A stretch of DNA of 64,000 nt from the NCBI GenBank assembly GCA_026929865.2, contig CM049413.1:13674501-13738500 (forward strand), written 5' to 3'. Shown one piece after another: positions 1-27,600 of the stretch (positions are counted from its first letter, which is position 1; every line of letters starts with the position of its first letter). Both the position numbers and the translations under genes were made by a program. The notes beneath the pieces are model-generated. The model did no database searches, was not told the DNA's origin, and saw only the letters and a list, made by a program, of their open reading frames with translations. This DNA is from Hyperoplus lanceolatus. Lineage: Eukaryota; Chordata; Actinopteri; Uranoscopiformes; Ammodytidae.

Positions 1-1
1 G

Positions 2-496
2 CAGCTCCTGGAGCAGCGCAGCACAAACTCCTCCGAGTTCGATTCCCCGTCTCTGAGCGGCAGCCTGCCCTCGGTGGCCGACTCGCACTGTAGCCACTTC
101 TCCTCGGAGCTCAGCTGCTCTGACCCCGAAACCTCACGGCCGGCTCATCCCACAGACCCCCACCCTCATCGGGCCAACGCCACCTGCACCTCCACCTTCA
201 ATGAGGTAACCATCACACCCATGCCTGAGGTAGAGCACGACCGCCTGGAGCATTACACACCTCAGAGTAGCCACGCAGCCTTCGTCCACCGCCTGCTGTC
301 CTCGTCTTCTCCCCCCGCGTCACCCAAAGAGGGAAGTAACACCGGGACCTTTCTGTACATCAGCGAGGAGGGCGGAGGCATTGGCGCACCGGACACCGAG
401 CCGGAAAAAGAGGAGAACATAAAAGAGACCACCAAAAACATTGCCGCACCGCCTGTAAGCCCAGCCAGGAAGCTTTGTATACAAACAGAAATCTAA
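2..496 (+). CDS. rnf19a: RNF19A (dorfin) C-terminal tail, last coding exon, partial
   Basis: Open from the first bases of the window to TAA at 494-496, giving 164 residues without their N-terminal part. The stretches LLEQRSTNSSEF, LPSVADSHCSHFS and a terminal IQTEI match the end of RNF19A as I remember it. RNF19A is a membrane-anchored RING-between-RING E3 ubiquitin ligase; its RING/IBR domains and two transmembrane helices lie to the left, outside the window. What is seen here is the Ser/Pro/Glu-rich, probably disordered cytosolic tail. RNF19A lies next to SPAG1 and POLR2K in human 8q22, and both follow here. The close paralogue RNF19B is less likely because of that neighbourhood. Confidence 0.9.
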   Translation, partial: QLLEQRSTNSSEFDSPSLSGSLPSVADSHCSHFSSELSCSDPETSRPAHPTDPHPHRANATCTSTFNEVTITPMPEVEHDRLEHYTPQSSHAAFVHRLLSSSSPPASPKEGSNTGTFLYISEEGGGIGAPDTEPEKEENIKETTKNIAAPPVSPARKLCIQTEI

Positions 497-2540
497 AAAA
501 AAGAACCCTCCTCTTCTTTTGGGGTGATGGCAGTGATACAGCTGCTAGCTCAGTTAGCCTTATCACCCGATTTCACTCTGCTGCTGATGGTCAAGGTTAA
601 GGCTACACGTCTAATTATATTTTTTATCTGGAGGCAGGAATTGTATGTGAATGTCAGTCTATAAGGTAAGGTTGAGGTCCAAGTGAGAGAGAGTGATTTG
701 TGAGTAAAGTTAAATGGAAGCACAGTTAAGCCAAGTCAGAGCGGATCAGTTGGTTCTAGCAGACACGTGTGAACCGGACGTTTCAGCCTGTTGTTGACGC
801 TCCTAGCGAAGCAGCAAGGCCTATAGCAGGTAGAGTTGAATGTATGCGGACAGGTGTAAAGTATGTTATCAGGGCGGTGAGATGCTGCAGAAGGCCCATC
901 CAGCTTGTATGATGATCTGCAACCCCTGAATCCTAGATTCAGACCACCACAAACAGCAGAACTGATGGAGCTGGATAGGAGCAAGTTCAATGTTTTTTTT
1001 TATATATAATAAGCCAAGCTGCTATTTTTAAAAGGCTGAACCTATTCTCCTCTATGACATCAGCAAAAATCAGTTTTTTTCTTTGGGTGTTGCGTGAATC
1101 AGGGATGGATATATGTCATCTCTGTGGTCCACCGCTGTGCCACCCATTCACTCTGTGACTTCTTTTAAAAAGAGGCGTGAGAAACAGCACACAGTTTATA
1201 GGATTGTTGGACCCAAGAGCGACCAGTCCACACAGTAGCAAATTGTATTTTTCCATATTCATCTATAAGAGAAATTATCATTCTTGCTTTTGTTTAAAAT
1301 GTCACTCTTGTATATTTTTGGTCTTGTTTTCTTTCTTTTTTTAAAAGCTTAATGTCTTAGCTTATTTTTTCCATTTTGGGAAAGTTGGTTTTAATGTTGA
1401 AGCCCTGTGCTGGGTCCAAAGTTTTAAGTATACTCGGATGGGCAATTGTGGTGAAGACAACCCAAGCCGGTCCTTTTTCAGTTTGAAATGTTGTTGACGT
1501 AACCAGGAAGAAAAAAAACATAGCATTTCTTACAATGAATGGAACGTCATCCACAACAGTGTATTTGCAATCAAATGAAATATAATTAAAGCTTTTCAAA
1601 ACAATATTCAGAATGGACAGATGTGTCCAATCAGTTCTGATATGCTTAAAGGTTGTGCAATGAGAAAATCCATCTTTCAATAGTAAATGTGCAATGATAA
1701 TAATAGGGTTTAAATGTTGGATTCTTCCTCAGTAATATTCAAATCAAAGTCCAAGTTTTGATTTATAGCTTTGGGTTTATTTAAACTACAATGTTTCTTT
1801 ATTGTTTTTTTCTTTTTTTAAAAATCTTTGCAGCCTTGATTAATGCAAATCATTTTATATTGGTTGGACCCACAGTGCCTTCGAAGAGGAAGAAAAATTA
1901 ATTTTTATTGTGTTTTTATTTTAATTTCCCTGTTTCTTTGCGTCTTCAAATGGCAAACATAATAATCATGATATTTAATTATTTTGCCTCATAAAAACAC
2001 ACACCCTCCCCTGAAGACTAATGCTAGCTGTCACACTAGCTTGTTTAGCTGACCAAAAACGGCACTCGGCCACTGAGAGCCTGGACTAAGGAATCGATGG
2101 GAAATCACTACTTTTAGAAATCGACTTGTTATACATGAGTTCAGTCAGTATATGGCTTAGCCATGGAAATAAGATTTTGGGATTAAACCGGATCTTTAAA
2201 TTTAAGACCAAAACATCAGTTTAGGTTTTATCCAGTTTTAGGAAAAATAATAATAAAATACTTTCCTAAAGTAGCCAAAGTAAATTCATCTGTCAGTGTT
2301 TACGACTAAAAGCATTTTGTTGCTGGATATTCCCACCCTGTATATGTTCCTTCTGTTGAAGATGCCTGTCAAATTTCTGAGTTTTATAGTTTTGTTATTT
2401 GAAGACTAGCACCATGTCTATTTTCTAACTTGGTCAAAAGAAGCTTATGCTCTTTAAAGAAAAAGTATATATTCCTGAATTATTTGCTTTATAAAATGCA
2501 TGTAAGTGCATATCCTTAAACAATAAACATTCTCAATCAA
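497..2540 (+). other. rnf19a: 3' UTR of rnf19a
   Basis: AT-rich sequence without plausible coding regions runs from the rnf19a stop codon to an AATAAA at 2522-2527. A UTR of about 2 kb is usual for this gene. I see no repeat element in it. Confidence 0.7.
2522..2527 (+). terminator. Poly(A) signal, rnf19a
   Basis: Canonical AATAAA at the end of the AT-rich tail of rnf19a, followed by T/GT-rich sequence (gtttgttttctgtatatg). The facing poly(A) signal of the minus-strand neighbour is only about 200 bp away. Confidence 0.6.
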
Positions 2541-2729
2541 GTTTGTTTTCTGTATATGTTTCCTTAAAGCTGCCTTGTAAAATAACTGTTAAGTTTGTTA
2601 TTACTGTGTGATAAGTGAAGATTTTCGTTGAAGTGTGGTTGTTAAATTCCCTTTGGCTACACACTCGGATCTGTAAGCAAGCTTATGAAGTCGCAGACAC
2701 AAATGCTCATTAAAGAGTCCACATAGCAG

Positions 2730-2735
2730 TTTATT
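2730..2735 (-). terminator. Candidate poly(A) signal, spag1-like gene
   Basis: TTTATT on the plus strand is AATAAA on the minus strand. It would give the spag1-like gene a 3' UTR of about 1.7 kb, ending just short of the rnf19a 3' end. Other AATAAA matches occur in this AT-rich stretch, so the choice is uncertain. Confidence 0.4.
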
Positions 2736-4423
2736 TACATTTGCATTCAAACTATTTACATACAGTACATGCTCTTTACATTCCATGAAGCAAAATCCCG
2801 TGCCCCATATCAAGTGTTTTCATTTAGTTTTTCAGCTTTTTTATTTACACAATACAAGGAAAAATAAAAAGGTAATGGATAAAATGAGACTGAGAAAGTA
2901 TGAATGCACTGAAAGTTGTGGCACATTGTGCTATATGAAGACATACATTGTTTGTGTTATAGGGCTGGGAGAGGGAAAAGAAAGATGTTAAATCCTGTCC
3001 ACAACCACTTTTTTTCAGCCCTTTCTTAAAAAGAGTTAAGGATAACAAAATTCCATATACTAAGTTGTCATTCCGGAGGCAATAGCTCTCAATCAAGGGC
3101 TGTTTGTCTGTACACACATCCACACAGACCTAAGGGGAGCTCTAAGTAGGCAAATTAAGTGGGAATACATGTTTATGTTTACCAAAACTCTGGATATAAA
3201 CTAAAATATCTCATGGAGTTGTTCATTTTTAAGTCAGAAGGTACTAGACCTTGGTTGCCAATTTTCTTCTTGACTGCCTATATTCAAGCAAATGACCAGA
3301 TGAGGAGCTCCAACCTCTTAATGTTGTCTACGACTATTAGTTCCCAACCTGCAGCATCCCTGCTAATTTCTGTTAAAGAGATTTTAAACAGTTTATAAAT
3401 GTGAATCCTTGCCTAGCTTCTTGGTTGCAGCTGGTAGGGTTAAAAAAAAAGAAAAAGGAAAATCACAAAAGGATATGAACGTAAATTACTGTCACACACT
3501 AAGACACACATGGTCGTCTTGGTTACATTCAAATTGAACCTGAGACCTTTGATATGTAATACAGAATACAGTACATGTAATGCTAACCAAAGTAACTGGA
3601 TATCTACCAAACTAAAGTGACAATAATTAGAATGAATTATTATTGGGTCTAATTAACAAACACTTCAGCATTGAGCTCAGGATGTTTTAGGATATTGTTG
3701 TAATTAATCATTTTATCACGTTAAATCATAGTTTAATTTTAGCGACTCATTTTAGAGGGTCTTTAGCTGTAGAAATAATGTGTTGCCTTATTTTTTTTAC
3801 TAAGTAGCAGATGCAATGTTTAAACTTGTAAACAATGACATAGACATAGCCGGAATAGATAGAAACTCTGGATACGTAAATACTGTACCATTTTAGTCTT
3901 TTTTACCTCTACAAACAATACAGTTAAATTGAATCAGATTATGTCAGTTTCCAGTAAACTAAACACAAATTGTTTAAAACATATTTCAAACTTCTTGGCG
4001 TATTTCATCCTAAACTGTGGTAAAAATCTCAATAAGGCACACATACTTCCCCCCCCCTTTGTCCCTCCACCCTATAACAAACCAATAACATGAATCTGTA
4101 TAGAGTACATTAAATCCTAATGTAAAAGATTTGTAGTGAAAGCAGGTCATGAGTACCTTGCCATTAGCCTTTTTTGTTAAATAAAGCTGCCCATTATGGA
4201 AGGTAGTGTGTTTTCAGGAGTTTGCACACATTGCGGTTGTTGCAGAGCTGCGAGTGGGCTGGTCGTCCCAGGAGTTATCGCCTGGTCATTTCCATGTATT
4301 ACACGTCTTAACTTACTACAGCTGACAGCTTCAAAAGTCCTTTTCTCTCTGTGACTGCTACAGTAAAGCACATGTCCACACCTGTTTCATTCCACTGTCT
4401 TCATAGAGCTCCATAAGCAAACA
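2736..4423 (-). other. Probable 3' UTR of the spag1-like gene
   Basis: AT-rich DNA between the candidate last codon and the candidate poly(A) signal. It contains no convincing coding region, RNA gene or transposon. Confidence 0.4.
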
Positions 4424-12496
<8,073 letters not shown>

Positions 12497-12624
12497 AGCT
12501 GTACTCCCTCCGCAGTATGCTCAAAACCATAGGCTCCAACTCTGCCTTTCTGCCTGCCTCTCCCTCTCTGGAAGTGCGTGCTGCGGCTACATTAGTGCCT
12601 TAGCTGGGGGATTTCTATTAGGAC

Positions 12625-12710
12625 ACGCCCCCTGGATGAGATGTCAGGTGTGACGTCACGGAGGGAGAGGAGGTTGGAGTTGGGGGAGGGGAGGAGTGTG
12701 CCATAGCGAT
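12625..12710 (-). promoter_or_regulatory. Promoter region of the spag1-like gene with a full CRE
   Basis: Just upstream of the start codon lie a GC box (acgccccc, 12625-12632), a perfect palindromic cAMP-response element TGACGTCA at 12651-12658, and an imperfect X-box-like sequence gtgccatagcgat at 12698-12710. CREs are common in testis-expressed genes through CREM, and X-boxes bind RFX factors in ciliary genes. Both would suit a SPAG1 gene, but only the CRE is an exact match. Confidence 0.5.
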
Positions 12711-13813
12711 GCAGTGCTGCGAATCGACTGTTCTGCTCTGATGGGAAAGCCTCAGATCAGACTACTGTACAAAGAGCGCTGGTGGCTGGACACATAGGGC
12801 AATACAGACAGATTGATACATGAATAAACTTAACAAGGCCGAAGGCACATTAATGCAGACTAAGATAAACAACAACGTTTAAATGAGTCAAATAAAAGGA
12901 ACATTTTGATGATTTAGTGTTTATGCTCTGTATAAAATAAATGACCAAATATTTGATCTTTACACCCTTATTAACATTACGAGTTGCTAATGTCTTATGT
13001 TTCAATTCACTATTAACTGAATACACTGTTGTTTTCCACGGAAGACCTTTTGGCATGTTAAAGCTGAGGTGCAAGTGTAATTATTACGCAAATTAATGAT
13101 GGGTAAATTCCTTTTTATACCTGTGCTTTAATATGCAAGAATGTCCCCAAAAAACACATAATTTCTTGGTTATGTTCTCTTTTTGTCAAAAAGAAATAAA
13201 GTGTTAATCACTGAGCTATAAAGGCATTGGTAGGTGGATTTCTTTTTTACCTTAGGTCAGAGCCCAGTTACCTATTTTTCTGTTTCAAGCTATCATGCAA
13301 AGCTAAGCTGATTCCCAAAAAAGCCCAACTAATTTTGTTATTCTAGTACTCTATTTTATTTGGCACCTTGGGTAATTTTAATTATTTTGGGGAGATTTTA
13401 TTGAAAACATTGTAATAAAGAATTGTTTCAATAACAAACAAAATTATACATCAACTGAAAGATAAATGGATAAGTGTCCATTGTAATGAGAAAGCTTAAA
13501 GGTGGATGAAAGTGTAAAATAAATTTGTAATTAGTTTCTTTTTTATGTTAAAAATTAATTTCCCATTCAAAGACGATACTAAAAAGACAAAAGTGAAAAC
13601 AGACAAGGTGATAGACAAGCATTTGTTTTTTTAATAAATCTGAAACTTTCATCCATTACGCTTAGAAAAAAAGATGTCAACTGTTTGAGTCAACATGAAA
13701 ATCATGAGTCAGAAATATGGAGTCAGGCCTGGAGGTCTATTTATTTACATGGAAACAAACTAGAAAAATAGCAACAACAACAATAATCATCAAAACTGCT
13801 GCTCTTCTCATCT

Positions 13814-21526
<7,713 letters not shown>

Positions 21527-24190
21527 GTCCTATTCCCTGTGGCCTGCTCCCTCCTGTGGTCTTGGCTTTTCCCAAAAACTGCCATCACCACAAAACTATT
21601 GTCCAATTGACTCAGAGGAACTAAGATGACCTTATTGTCTTTGTCGGAAACCCACTGCTGTTCTCACTGATTTTAAATGAAGTTAGGGGTTTCTTTCACT
21701 GGTTGGTATCCATTTTTTGGCTCGTGGAATCTACACTCATTGGCCTTGTTTCCGTATTTTCTCTATGCGCCATTCCTCCATTTAAAACCTCAAGTTTTCA
21801 GTTCCAGTAAAGATGTTTACCAGTGAATGAGGCTTAGTACTGCGACCAAAGAGAGAGCAAAATGGATTTCCCAAATTGAAATTACAATTGATATCACGCT
21901 GAAAGCCCTCGGAGGAGTCACCATGGACACAGAAGGAAGCCTATCCTCTGGCAGTAGCACTAGTATAATCAGCAGGTCAATGACAAGTGGTCTTTTTCCC
22001 CCCTCAGACTGTTCACTTTCAGAGTAAATATAATATAGAGCCTAGTTTGGAAATACCTGCAACAAAAAGCTGTGGAGGCTTGTCCATGACCAAAGACAAT
22101 CAAGATGATGTGGATTAAAGTTGAGAATGCCTTAAAATATTTGATACCTGGTTTTCAAAGCAAGCAATGTAAGAAACCAACTGTGACTGCAAGGATGGAC
22201 AGAAATGAGAAAATCATGTTTTGAATCGATGGTTGATCAGAAAAATCTAAATTTCTCAAAGTCATAATCGTTAATTTAATTTAGTTTTTAAGTACGATGT
22301 TTTGGTCCTCTTTAAACATTCAGCACCCAGCCTTTATTGACAGGCTCCATGCAACATAGTGCCTCATAACACACCTGTCCCAGTTCTATTGCTCTCTGAG
22401 CACACACACTAACCCAACGCTATTCGATGAATAGAAAATAAGAGCTCTTACCCAACAACAGGATCCACCATACTGTAAATCAAAACCAGAGCTGACATAG
22501 AATTCATTCCAAAGTTTATAAACTATTTCCATATAAGCAGAAGCATTCCTTAATACTGTATGACGTTCATTTTTGTTTATGTGGAGTCTTTAGAAACTCT
22601 GTAGATTTACCTCAAGGTTCTGATTAATACTTTATTTCTATAATTATTCCACACTATCATTGATAAACTTCAGATCACAATGTGACTTTCTAAAACACTG
22701 AAACCAGATGTGGGGTCATCTTATATGTAAAGTGGTGAAGAAGATGATAACAGTTCAGCACTCGCTGAAGAAAACAAGTAGCACTATAGGGCATTTTAAC
22801 GGCTGTAGTCCTAGATAAAAACACATCATGTTGAGAAGAAACACATCAAGTGACTGACTGATACTATAAACTTAAAAAAAGACAGAGCCACAGCATTAGC
22901 CACTAATGTCTGAATCCCAGACTGATTGTTAAAATTGCATTAAGATTTTTTTTTACATTATCTATTAGTTTCAGCAATTATGACAATGTGCTGATTTATT
23001 GACATATTTTGACAAGTTATTAATGAAGGAATGAAGATAAAGTGTCAGCTCGTACTATTTGCTTTGGGACACAAGCTTGTAGCTGCATCTATACAAAACT
23101 GTTCAGTGCAGTGATTGATTATCTGATACCTTAAACAATTATGTTTTAAGTTCTTTATCAAAAATGGTTGTTTATGTTATGCGTGTATTCATAAAATATA
23201 AATAATGTCTTATCAGAGTTTCAACTCTCAAACATTGATACCAGCCTCAACAATCCAATGTGAGTTGTTTATTTCGCAAATTTTAATGTTTGATAGAAAA
23301 AGTGCATTTGTTCTCTCCGTGAAGGAAACGCGTGATTTAACACTTGTACTAATAATGACTCATTGAATTAAGTATGTCTTTAAATACATGCACAATATTG
23401 TCTACAGGTTGCTGTTACGTATGCAGTCCTGATGGTGTCATTAAGCCCATACTGTATATTAATCGAGCATTTTAAATTACCCATTACTCCACCTCATGTC
23501 TCATCTGATGGACAAGTGGCCAAACTGAGCTGACATTTCAATGTCTGAATTCAGTCAGTACTATGTCACCTTTTCAACAAGCTTGTCTGTTTGTTTGTTT
23601 GTTGTTTTTTCATCTTTTTCCCCCTGCTGTTCTGTCATTGAAATCTATTCACATTCTTGCCATGAATTGTTTTCACAAATGAAGTCTTCAGTGCATTGGC
23701 AACTTGCTTACAAGCATTCATACTTTATTTATTGAAACGTGTTTAAAAACTTTATTTTTTTCTTTATGTTCCTCTAGGTCAGATGTACGTGGCCTAATTT
23801 CTGCGTGTGTTAAGACTATGCATGTTCATAATTATGTCTGCTATTTAGTGGAATGCTGTTGTATTAACTGCACAAGGAAGAGTACTGTTAATATGGAAGT
23901 AGTTTAACAAAACCTGTTTGCTCCGTATAATTTAAAAAAAAAAGCAGCCCAGTTTGAATTATGACATTGCAGAAAATCTGCCATAATATGTATAGTTATC
24001 GCAAATCACCCTTATTGGATATATAGCTATCTGATTTTTTGTTGTTGTTGCATTTATTCCAGTGATTTCTGCTATATAACGACTTGAGGGTGTAGAGTGG
24101 AATGTAAGCATTTATGTTTGAACCACTTAATTTATTATCTTTTGTTTGTAATACTTTATAACGTTTTGAAAAGGTGCAACAAATAATAAA
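21527..24190 (+). other. stk3: 3' UTR of stk3
   Basis: A 2.66-kb AT-rich tail runs from the stop codon to the last good poly(A) signal at 24185-24190 (AATAAA). Short frames inside it have no coding character, and I see no inserted element. Confidence 0.65.
24185..24190 (+). terminator. Poly(A) signal, stk3
   Basis: AATAAA followed by sequence rich in T and GT, about 500 bp upstream of the next start codon (rida). Confidence 0.6.
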
Positions 24191-24693
24191 AGTTACTTAT
24201 AGTTAACCATTATTGCTGTGAAGTGCTTTTAACTGATCTCTGAGTTTATATAAGGAGACTTGAACCACTGGAGTTTGACTCAACAAGTTTTTTTTTCAAA
24301 CTTTATTTACAATTTAGTTTTTACATTTTCTCAACTGGAATACTTTTTATTGGATTATTTAAAAAAAATAAACAGTACAGATTAAACAGCAAAGCCATAT
24401 TAAGCATAACACGAAATATTGGACTCCATGAATGACCGCGAGACAAAAACACCTGTCGTAGGCCTACCATAACTCTTCTAACATGCGCGCAGCTATTTTT
24501 CGTTGCGTGCCATTTCCTCGGCGGCTCCCCCAAAGAAAGAAATGCACCGTGCGCTTGTTGACAGACATTAAGGTAAACTTTACGGCTGCAACTGTTCCCT
24601 TTTCCTCAAGTTGTTACTCAACCGCTTCTCTCAGCCTCAGCCACTGTGCAGTTTCTTCAGGAAGATTTTAACGGGGCGAAAAAATCAGGAAAC

Positions 24694-27600
24694 ATGTCTG
24701 CGCTCAACAGAAGGATCATCAACACCACATCAGCCCCGGGTGCCATCGGTCCCTACAGGTGAGAAAACCTTTAATAATAAATATAAAATTTGTGTTTTCT
24801 ATTTATAGCGACACGTGGGGTGCAGACGCTGGTTAATTTAATGTTTAAATAGGCCTATATGGGAAACACAAGGACAGTCCAGTGTTTGATCAGGGGCGGG
24901 ACTTGGCGCACAATGAACTCACCTGCTCGTTTGACTTGTCTTGCCCCCTTAAAAAAGTGCCAAAGTTTAACTATTAGCAGAGCACGAGAAGGAACTGCAG
25001 AGTAGAAAGCTCGACAGACACAGGATTATTGAAATGGCAACAATTCGTCGACAAATTCCCTACACACCGAAGGCCCCTATCAGACAGGGAATATACAGGT
25101 AAGGATTTAAAAGACATTTACATTTGGCTACTAAATCTGGACCTCAGTTCTTAGGAAATTAAAAATCAATGCACCGTTGTATATAGGCTACCTTATTTGG
25201 CCTACTTAATTATAATGCACAGGAACGGGAATAAATCATGATATAACATAAAAAAATATATTTGCCTTGGCCCTTGTATGTTGTATTGATGTTTAATTCA
25301 ATCATGTACAGCAATACACTCTAGGAGTAAATTGGGGGGATGTTTCTGCTCTGACCAATTGGCTGTCAGTGGGTGGAGACTGCTTTGAATGGCCTCTTCA
25401 TGTTATTTGATTCAAGGTCCTTTAGCCATTGTTGAAGTTAAAGTTGTTGTTCTGTCTGGTTTCAAAGTAGCACACAGTTCAAGTTCTTCATTGCCTTAAT
25501 GTTAAACCTCAGGCTTTCTCCAACAAAGATATATTCAAAAAGTGCAGCAGCTTAAATATAGGAATGAAATGTAAAATGAAGTATAGACTAGTAGGGTTAA
25601 AGAGGCACACAGTAATTGTAAATTTAGACTGTACTGGCGGTGGGATTTTCTTTTTTAGATCTTTAAATTTAGGTATCAGGGTTAGAGTAGTAGCTATAAG
25701 ACTGGTATATACACTGCCATTGAGATATCTTGAGTGCAGATGCAGAATATCTATGTTGCGTTTGTTTGTATGCTCACCACTACAAAGTTCTGTTCAAAAG
25801 ATGTATAGAGATGAGATATCATTGCATTAACAGCTGCATGCTGAACAAGTACATTCCAAAGTGAGGGGAAATAATCAAGATTATTTGTTTTAATAAAAGA
25901 TTAGCAAGTTATATGTTTGAGATTTGTAGTGTTTTTTTGTGATACATATTTTTTTCTCTCCTGTGAAAACTCAATTTTCATGTCTAATTCATATACATTT
26001 GTCTGCATTTGTGTGTCCTCAGCCAGTCGGTGGTTGTGGACAGAACCATGTATATCTCAGGTCAGCTGGGTCTGGATGTGGCCTCTGGTCAGCTGGTGGA
26101 GGGTGGCGTGCAGGGCCAGGCCAAACAGGTGATAGTTGACCATGTTTGAACACAGGGAGTACACTCAAATGTAACATCTGACAACATTTATTTCTTCATT
26201 TAAGTGTGAATAGAGCCACTGGTCCTCATCGTTACTCCATTTCAGTTGCCAGAATTTAAGGCGTCTTTTTGCTTTACCTCTGGAGCAGAAGTCACAGAGC
26301 GTAGAGCAGCACATTTCTCCGTATAAACTCGCAATGTTTATAGACAATTTGAATTAACATTTGAATATCAACATGTTCAGTAAGCTAGGTTCTTTAAGTA
26401 GCACACAAGGAGGTTTCATGCTGTGAGGATGGAAATACTGTACAGGAATTTAAGCTAGAAGTAACATCACTTTCAGTAAAGATGGATTCCTGTTGCTTCA
26501 ACTTTAGATTTCAAGTGTCAAGAACCATGCCAGTCCAAAATGCTAATTCCTGTATTACAGTGTAGGCCTACTGTTTCTATTATCATTTATTTTCTATTCA
26601 ATTTTCAAAGCTGACAAAATATCCAAGCCAGTGTCAGTAGATAAAACATACAAAATAGAATTATGAAAACATCAAATTAAACAGACTTAACAACAAACAA
26701 TACACTGAATGTGTTAGTGTGTAAACATAGAAAGGGGAGGTGAAGTATTGATTGATTGTCTCTCGTCCCTCAGGCTCTCGTAAATATGGGGGAGATCCTT
26801 AAAGCCGCTGGCTGCGACTTTACCAATGGTGAGATCTCATTACTCAGTATCAGTCTGTTCAGTGAAACATAGTGCTGCTCGTATGTGTTTCTATGATTTT
26901 GAATGTTGAAACACAGCAAACTCTCCGACAAAGCGAACTCTCTTGATTTCAGTGGTGAAGACGACTGTGCTGCTAGCTGACATTAACGATTTCAACAGCG
27001 TCAACGAGGTCTACAAAACATGTGAGTGTCTTAAATCCCATGCTGGAATGCAGAAATTATCAAATGCACCTTTTTCTCTCTGTAAAAGCAGCCACAGGGG
27101 GGCGTCATTTAGCCAAACAGACCCAGTCACCTATGGAAACATTAATTTTTTATATGAAATTAATTTGAAACTCTTTAGGTATTACATTAAAAAAAATCCT
27201 GATCAATTACAATTACTGAAAAGACTGATTATTATATTACTTTTCAGGAAGCTTTCTAACTTCAAACAGTGCCCCAGGGATCCAATTTTCCATTGGTAGA
27301 AAGAAAGTTTGTTTATTCAGTTATGAGAATATACCTTTAGAAAATGTTCACTTTTCTGACACACCCAAAGTTACATACCGCACCTTTAATGTAAAAGCAG
27401 AATCTTACTGTTGTAGTTGGTTGAGGTGGAGCTCTTTTTAATTATTCACTACCAGACTCCAATGAACAAATTATTGTCCATTATGGATCAATCCTGTTAT
27501 TTTTTTCCTCCATCAATTAACCAAATTGATTGTTTGATTGGTAAAAAAACAAACAACACAGTGGCTGAGTGAGTTAATGTACTAAGCTACTGCTCATGTT

